A stretch of 64,000 nt of DNA from Candidatus Sphingomonas phytovorans (GTDB lineage Bacteria; Pseudomonadota; Alphaproteobacteria; Sphingomonadales; Sphingomonadaceae): NCBI GenBank assembly GCA_029202385.1, contig CP119314.1, positions 808,501-872,500 of the forward strand, in the 5' to 3' direction. This document shows positions 33,149 through 40,363 of this stretch, piece after piece. The notes under the pieces are model-generated. The model made no database searches, was not told the origin of the DNA, and saw only the letters and a list, made by a program, of their open reading frames with translations. A program made the translations under genes and the position numbers. Numbering within the stretch: the stretch's first letter is position 1; the number at the start of each line of letters is the position of its first letter.

Positions 33149-33883
33149 TCAGGAGCCCGAGACGAACCGCGCGGTCAGGTCGAAATTGTCGCCGTTGAAC
33201 ACTTGGCGGACATAAGTGATCGATTCCTGCTCTCGCCATGTCCAGCGTTCCAGCACGAGGCACGGCTTCTCCTCGCGGACTGCGAGCATCCTGGCCTGCT
33301 CGCCGGCCGGCGCCGCGGTGATGCGGTGCTCGGCCTCGGTCCAGGGCACGTGGTTGAGCAGCCAGCTCCCAGGCGGTGTTTCCGAAAAATCGGCGTCGAT
33401 CGCTTGGGGGACTGCGTTCAGGTTGATGAACCTGTCCTCGGTGGCGAAGGGCACGCCATCGGCGAGATGGAGGCAGCGCAACGCCAGCAATTCGCCCTTT
33501 TGCGGGATGCGCATGATCTCGCCAGCCTCGCTGTCGGCATCGAGCACGACGCAACTTAACAGGTGCAGCCGATAGACATGGCCGCGTCGCACGATCTCCT
33601 CGCGCATGTCGGGTATCTGCAGCGCGGCCATCTGGATACGCGGCCGGTTGACGAAGGAGCCGCGGCGGCGCTGGCGCGAGATCAGGCCTGCGGCGGCAAG
33701 GCTCGACAGCGCCTTGTTCACCGTCATGCGCGAGCAGCCATATTCAGCCATCAGCTCATGTTCGATCGGAATACGGTCGCCCGGACGCAGCGCGCCGGAC
33801 ATGATCTTGGTCTCGATGGCGTCGCGGATCTTCTGGTAAAGCGGCCGATGATCCGGCGGGGAACGCTTCAGATGGACTGCCAT
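33149..33883 (-). CDS. GntR family regulator, HutC subfamily
   Basis: I start at ATG 33883 (MAVHLKRSPPDHRPLYQKI), which has GGCGGAG 6-7 bases upstream. The 244 residues are an N-terminal winged helix (IETKIMSGALRPGDRIPIEHELMAEYGCSRMTVNKALSSLAAAGLISRQRRRGSFV) and a C-terminal UTRA ligand domain (CLHLADGVPFATEDRFIN, VLERWTWREQESITYVRQVF). This is the HutC arrangement, and HutC proteins bind TGTATATACA-type palindromes. Such sites lie before the S9 peptidase, the M14 peptidase and the hutD unit. In HutC the signal is urocanate; here it could be a peptide-derived compound. Confidence 0.87.
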   Translation of the reverse strand: MAVHLKRSPPDHRPLYQKIRDAIETKIMSGALRPGDRIPIEHELMAEYGCSRMTVNKALSSLAAAGLISRQRRRGSFVNRPRIQMAALQIPDMREEIVRRGHVYRLHLLSCVVLDADSEAGEIMRIPQKGELLALRCLHLADGVPFATEDRFINLNAVPQAIDADFSETPPGSWLLNHVPWTEAEHRITAAPAGEQARMLAVREEKPCLVLERWTWREQESITYVRQVFNGDNFDLTARFVSGS

Positions 33884-33980
33884 CGGTGCTCCGCCACTGC
33901 GCGTGCCTTGACCGAGATAGTCACCATGATTCGAGCCCACGACATTTGAGAGAGAAAAGGCTCGGAGGCCAAAAGGTCAA

Positions 33981-34007
33981 GCGCGGACTGGCTTGGCCAG
34001 CCCGCGC
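33981..34007 (-). terminator. hairpin after the M14 peptidase gene
   Basis: GCGCGGACTGG-cttgg-CCAGCCCGCGC pairs in 10 of 11 positions. It lies just after the M14 stop on the minus strand and is followed in that direction by a short T-rich run (TTGACCTTTT). It separates the peptidase from the GntR gene. Confidence 0.5.
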
Positions 34008-34022
34008 ATTCCAGTCCGTCGG

Positions 34023-36620
34023 TCAGTCCGGTTTTACCTCGAGCGTTGAGGCCTCATGCGTCGGATAGGCGTAAAGCAGGTTGAACAGCAGCTTGTAGGT
34101 GCCATGCGCCTGGCCGCGCCATTGCGGCTTGAAGCCATAGAGGAAGATGCGTCCCTTGCCATATTCGACCTCGAGCGCCGCTGCCTTGCCGCGGATCTTC
34201 TCCGGATGGAGCAGCACGCCGCTGCGTAGGGGATTGCCTTCGGCGGGATAGGAGGCGAGGACGTTGCCCTTGAACCCGACGGCCGGCTGGAAGACCGGGC
34301 CGTTCTCGAACATGACGACCGGCTCGGCCGGCATGCCGGCCGTTGCCCGCGATGGCGTCGCAAGCTTGATCTGCAGAAGCGCACCCGAGCAGAAGAACTC
34401 GTCGCTCCGCGCATTCTTGACGATGTTGGTGACGGGCAGGTCGAACAGGTCGATCGCCGAATCCGCCGCGCCGTTCATGGCGACCAGCGTGCCGCCATCC
34501 GCCACGAATTTCTTGAGTGCGATCGATCCTTCGTCACCGATACCGCCGGTATATCCCGGGGGCGCCTCGATCGCGTCCAGGCCGTTCAGCAACTGATCGC
34601 GGCTGCGCAGGTCAGGCAGGATGATGGTGTCGAACTTCGCCGACAGGCCACCCTTCTTGATGTCGTCGTTGCGCAGCGAGACCGGGGCGTATTGATATTG
34701 CTCGAGCAGCCAGCGGGTCCAGCCTTCATCGATATTCGAGCCCCATGGACGGTAAAGGCCCACGCGTGCGCGCTTCACCGTTTGCGTGGCGGGTGACGAT
34801 GCGCCGGCGGCGGTGGCGCTGGTCGCGGCGGTGATCGCCGCCATCGCATCGGCACTGATTCCGCTGACGACGATCGCACCGGTCTCTTCGCCGTTGGCGG
34901 TAGTGACAGGCGTGGTCGAGAAGCCGATTCTGGCACCCTGCCTGGCTGCCTGGTTGGCGGCGAGGAAGCTCGCATTGGCCTTTCGGCTGAGCACAAAGGC
35001 GTTGCCTGCGCCGGTGACGCTGCCCTCGACTTTCGCCGAGGCGACGGGGTCGAGCGCCGCCAGCGCTTCGGGGCTGAGTTTTTCCGTCACCGCGACTGCC
35101 TTGACGCCGAATTGCAGCGGCAGGGTCCAGCCGGTCACGTCATAGGGGAGGTCAACAGGCTTGCCGTCACCGCCGAGGATGGCATCGGGATATTTCTGCG
35201 TCTCGAACAGTTCCTGCGCGAGGCCGGCATAGGGCTGGTCCATCTTCACGACCCAGGACCCGGCAGGATAGGTCTGCGCGCCGAGGGCGATCACCGAGGA
35301 CGTCTTGCTGATCATCAGGCCCTGATCGATCAGCTTCTGCGCCAGCAGCGCGGCTTCTGGCGCGTCGGTCTGGCCGGCGGGGATCACCCAGGCATAGGGG
35401 CCGTCGCCGCTTGAATATTTCCTGATGGTGTCGCGCGCCGCCTGATAGCGATTGAAGAGCAGCACCTCGCGGTATCGGACCGCGGTGTCGAGCGTCGACA
35501 TCGATGCGACGGTTTCATAGCGGATCGAATCCGCGAAATGCCACCAGCCGCCCTTCCACGGCGAAGGGTACATCACCTGTGCCTTCAGGTCCTGCATGTT
35601 CCGCGGGAATTTCTTGGGATCGTAGAATTTCGGCGTGGCCGACGCATGGGCGACCTCGGTGAAGTAGGAGATCGTGTTGCGGAAGACATGGGTATAATCG
35701 AGGAAGCCCGGATACCAATTGTCGAAGCGCGCCTGCGCGATCGCGCCCGGCATCTGCTTCTCCTCGAACGCGTTCATCATGTTGACGCCGATCGCCGTCG
35801 TCCACATCCGCATATAGGGGCTGATATTGCTCGACATCGGGTCAGCGAAGGGCGGTACCCAGATGCGCGCCGGGAAGGGCGCGACCTGGTGATGAGTGTA
35901 CCAGATGGTCGGGCTGTAATCCTGCTCCGCCTTGAAGACGTTCTGCGATTCCAGCATGTTGAGCATATAGCCGTCGCGATTGTTATCGTGCCCGACATAC
36001 TCCTGGTAGAGCCAGGGCATGCCGCTGGTCTCCCATGGGGTGCCGCGGTTCTTGCGGTACCAGTCCACCACCATGGTCATGCCATCGGGATTCAAGGTCG
36101 GCCAGAGCACGACGATGACATCCTTTAGGACCTTCTGGACTTCCTCGTCGTCGGGCGAGGCAACGAGCTTATAGGCCAGCGCGATTGCTGATTGGTGAGC
36201 GGACACCTCGCTAGAATGCAGGCCGCCATCGATATGGACGATGATCTTGCCGTCCCTGACCAGCGCCTTGGCGGTCGCGTCATCAAGGCCGTTTGCGGTG
36301 GAAAGGCGTTTCTGCAGCGCCTTGGCCTCTTCCCATTTCGCCAGATTCTCGGGGGAGGATATGATCGCATATTCGATCGTCCGGCCCTGGGTCGTCCTGC
36401 CCGCCGTGATCATCTTCATCTTGTCGGTCGAGGCGGCCAGCTTGTGGAAATAGGCGACCGCGTCTTCATAGGAAGCGAGATAATAATCCTCGCCGATATC
36501 ATGGCCCAACACGGATTTGGGAGTGGGCGGCTGCGGTTGCGATTGCGCTAGCCCCGGTGTCGTCATCATCAAACCGACAATAATCGCCGAGAGCGCCGCA
36601 CCCGATTTCAAACCCCGCAT
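34023..36620 (-). CDS. exported M14 family zinc carboxypeptidase-like protein
   Basis: The 865-residue product has a signal peptide (about 1-26, ending PGLAQ). The M14 zinc site is HSSE (H135, E138) in VHIDGGLHSSEVSAHQ, with the third ligand in TIWYTHHQVAPFP (H243 or H244). LWPTLNPDGM and the NRDGY segment are family features. The C-terminal half (about residues 450-865) is a large extra region with a Rossmann-like RVGLYRPWGSNIDEGWTRWLLEQY and FVADGGTLVAMNG, as in the long bacterial M14 proteins. A perfect TTGTATATACAA lies 67 bp before the start. With the S9 enzyme it would degrade peptides outside the inner membrane. Confidence 0.88.
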   Translation of the reverse strand: MRGLKSGAALSAIIVGLMMTTPGLAQSQPQPPTPKSVLGHDIGEDYYLASYEDAVAYFHKLAASTDKMKMITAGRTTQGRTIEYAIISSPENLAKWEEAKALQKRLSTANGLDDATAKALVRDGKIIVHIDGGLHSSEVSAHQSAIALAYKLVASPDDEEVQKVLKDVIVVLWPTLNPDGMTMVVDWYRKNRGTPWETSGMPWLYQEYVGHDNNRDGYMLNMLESQNVFKAEQDYSPTIWYTHHQVAPFPARIWVPPFADPMSSNISPYMRMWTTAIGVNMMNAFEEKQMPGAIAQARFDNWYPGFLDYTHVFRNTISYFTEVAHASATPKFYDPKKFPRNMQDLKAQVMYPSPWKGGWWHFADSIRYETVASMSTLDTAVRYREVLLFNRYQAARDTIRKYSSGDGPYAWVIPAGQTDAPEAALLAQKLIDQGLMISKTSSVIALGAQTYPAGSWVVKMDQPYAGLAQELFETQKYPDAILGGDGKPVDLPYDVTGWTLPLQFGVKAVAVTEKLSPEALAALDPVASAKVEGSVTGAGNAFVLSRKANASFLAANQAARQGARIGFSTTPVTTANGEETGAIVVSGISADAMAAITAATSATAAGASSPATQTVKRARVGLYRPWGSNIDEGWTRWLLEQYQYAPVSLRNDDIKKGGLSAKFDTIILPDLRSRDQLLNGLDAIEAPPGYTGGIGDEGSIALKKFVADGGTLVAMNGAADSAIDLFDLPVTNIVKNARSDEFFCSGALLQIKLATPSRATAGMPAEPVVMFENGPVFQPAVGFKGNVLASYPAEGNPLRSGVLLHPEKIRGKAAALEVEYGKGRIFLYGFKPQWRGQAHGTYKLLFNLLYAYPTHEASTLEVKPD

Positions 36621-36686
36621 CGATTATCTCCCTCCTGCCGGCATAGCCTGAATGCGCCCCTTTGCTACAAGGCTAATTCCTAGATT

Positions 36687-36698
36687 TTGTATATACAA
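36687..36698. promoter_or_regulatory. HutC-like operator TTGTATATACAA (perfect)
   Basis: This is a perfect 12-bp palindrome 67 bp before the M14 peptidase start and the best of the three copies. HutC/GntR regulators are known to bind sequences of this form. Confidence 0.65.
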
Positions 36699-36728
36699 TA
36701 TGAATGGCAAGATTCATGAGGACTCCGC

Positions 36729-37331
36729 CTATTCTTCAGACGTTTTGCCATCCTGATACAGGCGCAATCGGATTGCGAAGCTCGATTCAGCGCTCTTGAC
36801 GGCGATGGATTCAGGAATGGGCACCTCGAACAACAGCGCATCGAATGGGCGAAGCGTTTCGACGCTGGCACCATGAGCGACGGCCGCGTCGCCTGTAGCG
36901 ACGATCATCAGGCATGTCTCGCCTTTGCCGTCGACATGCACTGTACCGCCCGGCAACCGTTCAACCTCCGCCCGGCACATGTTCCGGCGTATCATCACAT
37001 TGAGGTCGCGAACGTCGTCGTCGATTGGCGTGCCCGTTACCGGTATGTCGGCGGGGAAGGGGAGTGGCGCGTCAGCCGAGGTCAGCCGCCTCTCGGGGGC
37101 ATCCGCCACGACCAGCGCAAGCTCGCCTTCGAGCACTGACAATATCCGGTCGACGCCGTGAAAATCCGAGAATGGCCCGGCGGTGCGCACTTCGGCGATG
37201 CTGACTCGCCATATGAAGTCGTTCATGCCGGCATCTGCTGGAAACACCGCCAGTTCGGTTGTGGTGCCGCCGCCATTCTTCCAGGGCGTTGGGCGGCGTG
37301 TCACTGCCGGGAGTACCCGCCGGATGCTCAC
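36729..37331 (-). CDS. hutD: HutD family protein
   Basis: The GTG start at 37331 overlaps the stop of a short upstream ORF (GTGA). The 200-residue bicupin begins SIRRVLPAVTRRPTPWKNGGGTTTELAVFP; the TPWKNGGG segment is the HutD hallmark. FIWRVSIAEVRTAGPFSDFHGVDRILSVLEG and the later DFNVM-like DLNVMIRR also fit. HutD is thought to modulate histidine-utilisation gene induction, perhaps by binding an intermediate. No hutH, hutU, hutI or hutG is in the window, so here it is tied to peptidases instead. Confidence 0.88.
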   Translation of the reverse strand: MSIRRVLPAVTRRPTPWKNGGGTTTELAVFPADAGMNDFIWRVSIAEVRTAGPFSDFHGVDRILSVLEGELALVVADAPERRLTSADAPLPFPADIPVTGTPIDDDVRDLNVMIRRNMCRAEVERLPGGTVHVDGKGETCLMIVATGDAAVAHGASVETLRPFDALLFEVPIPESIAVKSAESSFAIRLRLYQDGKTSEE

Positions 37332-37474
37332 TCGAATACTCCGGACGAGAGCGGGTTTTCTGGGCGGTCGCGATCGATGCCGGTCCCTCCACGAATCGCG
37401 GGGAGGATCAGCTTGCTATCGTCCATACGAAACACGAACGTTCCTTCCGTTCCCAGGGGCGGTGCGGTCAGCAT
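37328..37474 (-). CDS. 48-codon ORF translationally coupled to hutD
   Basis: ATG 37474 has GGAG 7 bases upstream and opens a 48-residue frame: MLTAPPLGTEGTFVFRMDDS, then KLILPAIRGGTGIDRDRPEN, then PLSSGVFE. Its TGA overlaps the hutD GTG as GTGA. It begins 52 bp after the HutC-like operator at 37526, so it would be the first gene of the hutD unit. There is no signal peptide or membrane segment and I recognise no family. The ribosome site, coupling and operator position support it; conservation is untested. It could be a leader that couples hutD translation rather than a functional protein. Confidence 0.5.
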   Translation of the reverse strand: MLTAPPLGTEGTFVFRMDDSKLILPAIRGGTGIDRDRPENPLSSGVFE

Positions 37475-37525
37475 AGCCGGGCTCCGTCACCTTCCTGCTC
37501 GGCTCATCGCATGTGTGATTGTGAA

Positions 37526-37537
37526 TTGTATATACAT
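37526..37537. promoter_or_regulatory. HutC-like operator TTGTATATACAT before the hutD unit
   Basis: It matches 11 of 12 positions of the perfect site at 36687. It lies 45 bp after the end of moeA and 52 bp before the short ORF that overlaps hutD. Confidence 0.6.
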
Positions 37538-37581
37538 AGTTTGAAGGTGGGTCGAACGTCGGGGCATAGGCGTGCCCGAAA

Positions 37582-38811
37582 CTACTCCAGCGTTGCCGCC
37601 AACGGAAAACATCGCGCGCGCGGAAGGCTTGCCTCCTCATCGACCGCGAGCCACCGGTTCGCGCTCAATAATGGCCGCATCATGTGGGATCGCTGGTCCG
37701 GCAGGATTTCAATCGATTGTCCGCCGTCGGCTGCTGATTGCCGGGCCTTGAGGAGCAATGTGGTTCCCGGTCGTGTCGGGAGATCGGCCGGCACGGACTG
37801 CCCTTTTTCGAGCGGCCGTCCGGCCATGGCGCGGATCGCAGCTGAGACGAAGAAACGAAAGCCGACGAGCGCGGCTACCGGGTTGCCGGGCAACCCGAAA
37901 AACATCGGACCGTTCTCGAAGGTCGCGAACAGGATAGGCTTGCCTGGGCGCATGCGGGCACCGTGGAAATGCACTGTCGCGCCCATCGCGCGAAGCGTTG
38001 CTGAAACATGGTCATGGTTCCCAACCGAAACGCCGCCGGTCGAGATGATGATGTCCGCCGATCCTGGCGTCAGCGCCGCCCGCAGCGCGTTCTCGATCGA
38101 TCGGGGGCAATCGGCGACCGGCGCGCTGCGGGTCACCGGAAGGCCAAGCGCAGCCGTCGCTGCGGCGATCATCGGCCCGTTGGAATCGGCAATGCCGGAA
38201 GGCGTCCCGTGGCCGACAAGCTCATCGCCGGTGGGGATGATCGCCACGCGCGGCTGCGCCCAGACGGGCAAGTCGACAAGTCCGAAACAGCCCAATGCCC
38301 CAATCGTCTCCGGGCTGATCGCGCTCCCGATTGGGAGGACCAGTTCTCCCGCACGAACGTCTTCGCCCCGGCGCCGAACATTTCGGCCGGCGGTTTCGGG
38401 AGCATCGAATCTCAGGGACATGCGCCCTGCCAGTTCGGTGACCGAGGCGCGCTCGGTGGCGATCACCGTGTCGTATTCCGGCGGCATCATCGCGCCCGTG
38501 CTAATTACGCAGGCCGCCCCCTCGGAGATAGAGGGGAGGGCACCCCCGGCGCGGCTTTCGCCGCCGACCGGCAGGGTGACGGGGCAATCGGCCGTCGCGC
38601 CGGAAACATCCCGTGCAGCGAAGGCGAAACCGTCCATTGCGGACGCATCGAAGGCGGGATGGTCCCTCGCGGCTCGTATATCAGCGGCCGTCATACGACC
38701 CAGCGCATCCGCCAACGGCACTTTCATCAGGCGCGGGCGGGGTGCCAGAGCTGCGACGAGCGCACGCGCTTCGTCGAATGTCGGCCGGCAGGCGCGTGCG
38801 GATTCAGTCAA
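37582..38811 (-). CDS. moeA: molybdopterin molybdenumtransferase MoeA
   Basis: I take TTG 38811 (LTESARACRPTFDEARALV), overlapping the mobA stop by 8 bp. This gives 409 residues, the usual MoeA length; the longer open frame to 38967 covers mobA. Family features are ADIRAARDHPAFDASAMDGFAF, GRNVRRRGEDVRAGE, IIPTGDELVGHG, IISTGGVSVGNHDHV and FGLPGNPVAALVGF. MoeA inserts molybdenum into adenylylated molybdopterin. It is the last gene of the formate dehydrogenase/cofactor operon. Confidence 0.92.
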   Translation of the reverse strand: MTESARACRPTFDEARALVAALAPRPRLMKVPLADALGRMTAADIRAARDHPAFDASAMDGFAFAARDVSGATADCPVTLPVGGESRAGGALPSISEGAACVISTGAMMPPEYDTVIATERASVTELAGRMSLRFDAPETAGRNVRRRGEDVRAGELVLPIGSAISPETIGALGCFGLVDLPVWAQPRVAIIPTGDELVGHGTPSGIADSNGPMIAAATAALGLPVTRSAPVADCPRSIENALRAALTPGSADIIISTGGVSVGNHDHVSATLRAMGATVHFHGARMRPGKPILFATFENGPMFFGLPGNPVAALVGFRFFVSAAIRAMAGRPLEKGQSVPADLPTRPGTTLLLKARQSAADGGQSIEILPDQRSHMMRPLLSANRWLAVDEEASLPRARCFPLAATLE

Positions 38812-39355
38812 TCGGCTTGCTGCCAGACAGCGCGGCAAGGTCGGCGGGCGTATTGATGTTCGGCAAATCGCCCGGCAGCACAACCGCCGTGGCGGCACTC
38901 TTCCTTGCCCAGCCGCGCATCGAACGTTCCAGCCCGCTTGCGAGATGTTCATCGAGCAAGGCGGCAAGGCTGGACGGCCAGAAGCCTACGACAGGCGTCG
39001 CGTCGAGAAATGATGATCCGGCCGTCGTCTGAAGCCGCGCGACCAGGTCACGCGGCAGGGAGGGCATGTCGCATCCGACCGAGACCACGGCGTGGAAACC
39101 GTTTTCGCGCGCGTGATGAAGCGCGGCATTGAGGCCGCCGAGCGGTCCCAGCCCGGCGATTGGTCGATCGGGGATCGCGCCTACCCCGCCATTCCCCGGA
39201 GGGCGTCCCACGACAATGACCTGATCGACCTGCCCGGCGAGGCAGTCGATCGCATGTTCTATCAACGGCCTGCCCGCGAGAACCGCCTGCGCCTTGTCGG
39301 TACCGAACCGCCGTGACTGGCCGCCCGCGAGGACTGCCCCAAGGACACCCGTCAT
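38804..39355 (-). CDS. mobA: molybdenum cofactor guanylyltransferase MobA
   Basis: The start at ATG 39355 overlaps the fdhD TGA (TGATG). The 183-residue product has the nucleotidyltransferase P-loop-like LAGGQSRRFGTDKA near residue 10, DRPIAGLGPLGGLNAALHHA, and VSVGCDMPSLPRDLV with the metal-binding aspartate. It makes the bis-MGD form of the cofactor, which FdsA needs. It sits between fdhD and moeA. Confidence 0.92.
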   Translation of the reverse strand: MTGVLGAVLAGGQSRRFGTDKAQAVLAGRPLIEHAIDCLAGQVDQVIVVGRPPGNGGVGAIPDRPIAGLGPLGGLNAALHHARENGFHAVVSVGCDMPSLPRDLVARLQTTAGSSFLDATPVVGFWPSSLAALLDEHLASGLERSMRGWARKSAATAVVLPGDLPNINTPADLAALSGSKPID

Positions 39356-40137
39356 CACGGCGAAACCGTGAGGATCGCATCGGCGCGCGCGAGGATGACA
39401 AGGCGTATGCCGGCCTCTCGCGCGCGTTCGACCGCGAGAGTGGTCGGCGCGGAGATGGTCACGAGCATCGGGCAGTTGGAGAGCGCTGCCTTTTCGACGA
39501 GTTCGTAGGAGCAGCGGGACGACAACAGGGCGAACCCGCCGGCCCAGCCTTCGTTCGCGCGGGCCATTGAACCGATGAGCTTGTCGAAGGCGTTGTGGCG
39601 GCCGACATCCTCGCGGACGGAGATGATGGTGCCGTCGGACGAACATCGGGCGGCTGCATGGACCGCACCGGTTTCACGGTTGAGGGGCTGCATCTCGCGC
39701 AGGCGCCCGATCGCTTCAAATACAGCGGCGTCGCTGGCCTGGCTGGCTGCGGTAACTCTTGGCAAGGGGCGCAGCGCCTGCTCCAGATTCTCGATGCCAC
39801 ATAGCCCGCAGGATGAATCTGAAACTCGATGGCGGACGCGCGCCAGCAACATGTCCGAGCGTGACGCCGCCAGCAAGACGCGCAGGATATGCCCGGCAGC
39901 GGAGTGATGATGATCGATCGCGACGATCTCGCTCGCATTTTCCACCAGCCGTTCGCTGAGCGAGAAGCCGGTCGCGAAATCTTCCAGATCGGCGGGTGTC
40001 GCCATCATCACCGCATAGCCGATGCCGTTGAACTCGACGGAAACCGGCGCCTCGACCGCGACCGCCCGCGACACCTCGCCGTCTTCGCCGTCCGGCGTCG
40101 TCCTGAGGAAGCTGACCGGCAGGGCTGTTTTATCCAT
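39355..40137 (-). CDS. fdhD: formate dehydrogenase sulfurtransferase FdhD
   Basis: I start at ATG 40137 (MDKTALPVSFLRTT), which overlaps the fdsD stop. The 260-residue product carries the CxxC sulfur-carrying pair C110 and C113 in SSCGLCGIENLEQ, and also EFNGIGYAVMMATPADLEDFATGFSLSE and VREDVGRHNAFDKLIG. It passes sulfur from the IscS desulfurase to the FdsA molybdenum cofactor and is required for activity. Confidence 0.93.
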   Translation of the reverse strand: MDKTALPVSFLRTTPDGEDGEVSRAVAVEAPVSVEFNGIGYAVMMATPADLEDFATGFSLSERLVENASEIVAIDHHHSAAGHILRVLLAASRSDMLLARVRHRVSDSSCGLCGIENLEQALRPLPRVTAASQASDAAVFEAIGRLREMQPLNRETGAVHAAARCSSDGTIISVREDVGRHNAFDKLIGSMARANEGWAGGFALLSSRCSYELVEKAALSNCPMLVTISAPTTLAVERAREAGIRLVILARADAILTVSP

Positions 40138-40363
40138 CCGGCGACCGTTGGTGCGCCAGCATGGCAATCGCCTGCAGACTGGTTTCGGAGAGACCCTCGC
40201 CGCCGGCATCGAGATGACCGATGATCTGCGCGCACATCCGTGGATCCCAGAAGTGCCAGAGATGGTCCCAGGTGGCTCGTGCCGCCGTAGCCGGCTCCTG
40301 GTTCTCGAACTCGGTCGCGATCTGGTTGACCATGCGGACGAGCTTGTCGAGCGTACTGCTCAT
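40130..40363 (-). CDS. fdsD: formate dehydrogenase delta subunit FdsD
   Basis: The 77-residue product reads LVRMVNQIATEFENQEP and HLWHFWDPRMCAQIIGHLDAGGEGLSETSLQAI, the family pattern (NQI, FWDPRM, GLS/P). FdsD helps assemble or hold the molybdenum cofactor in NAD-type formate dehydrogenase. Its start overlaps the fdsA stop and its stop overlaps the fdhD start. Confidence 0.9.
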   Translation of the reverse strand: MSSTLDKLVRMVNQIATEFENQEPATAARATWDHLWHFWDPRMCAQIIGHLDAGGEGLSETSLQAIAMLAHQRSPDG

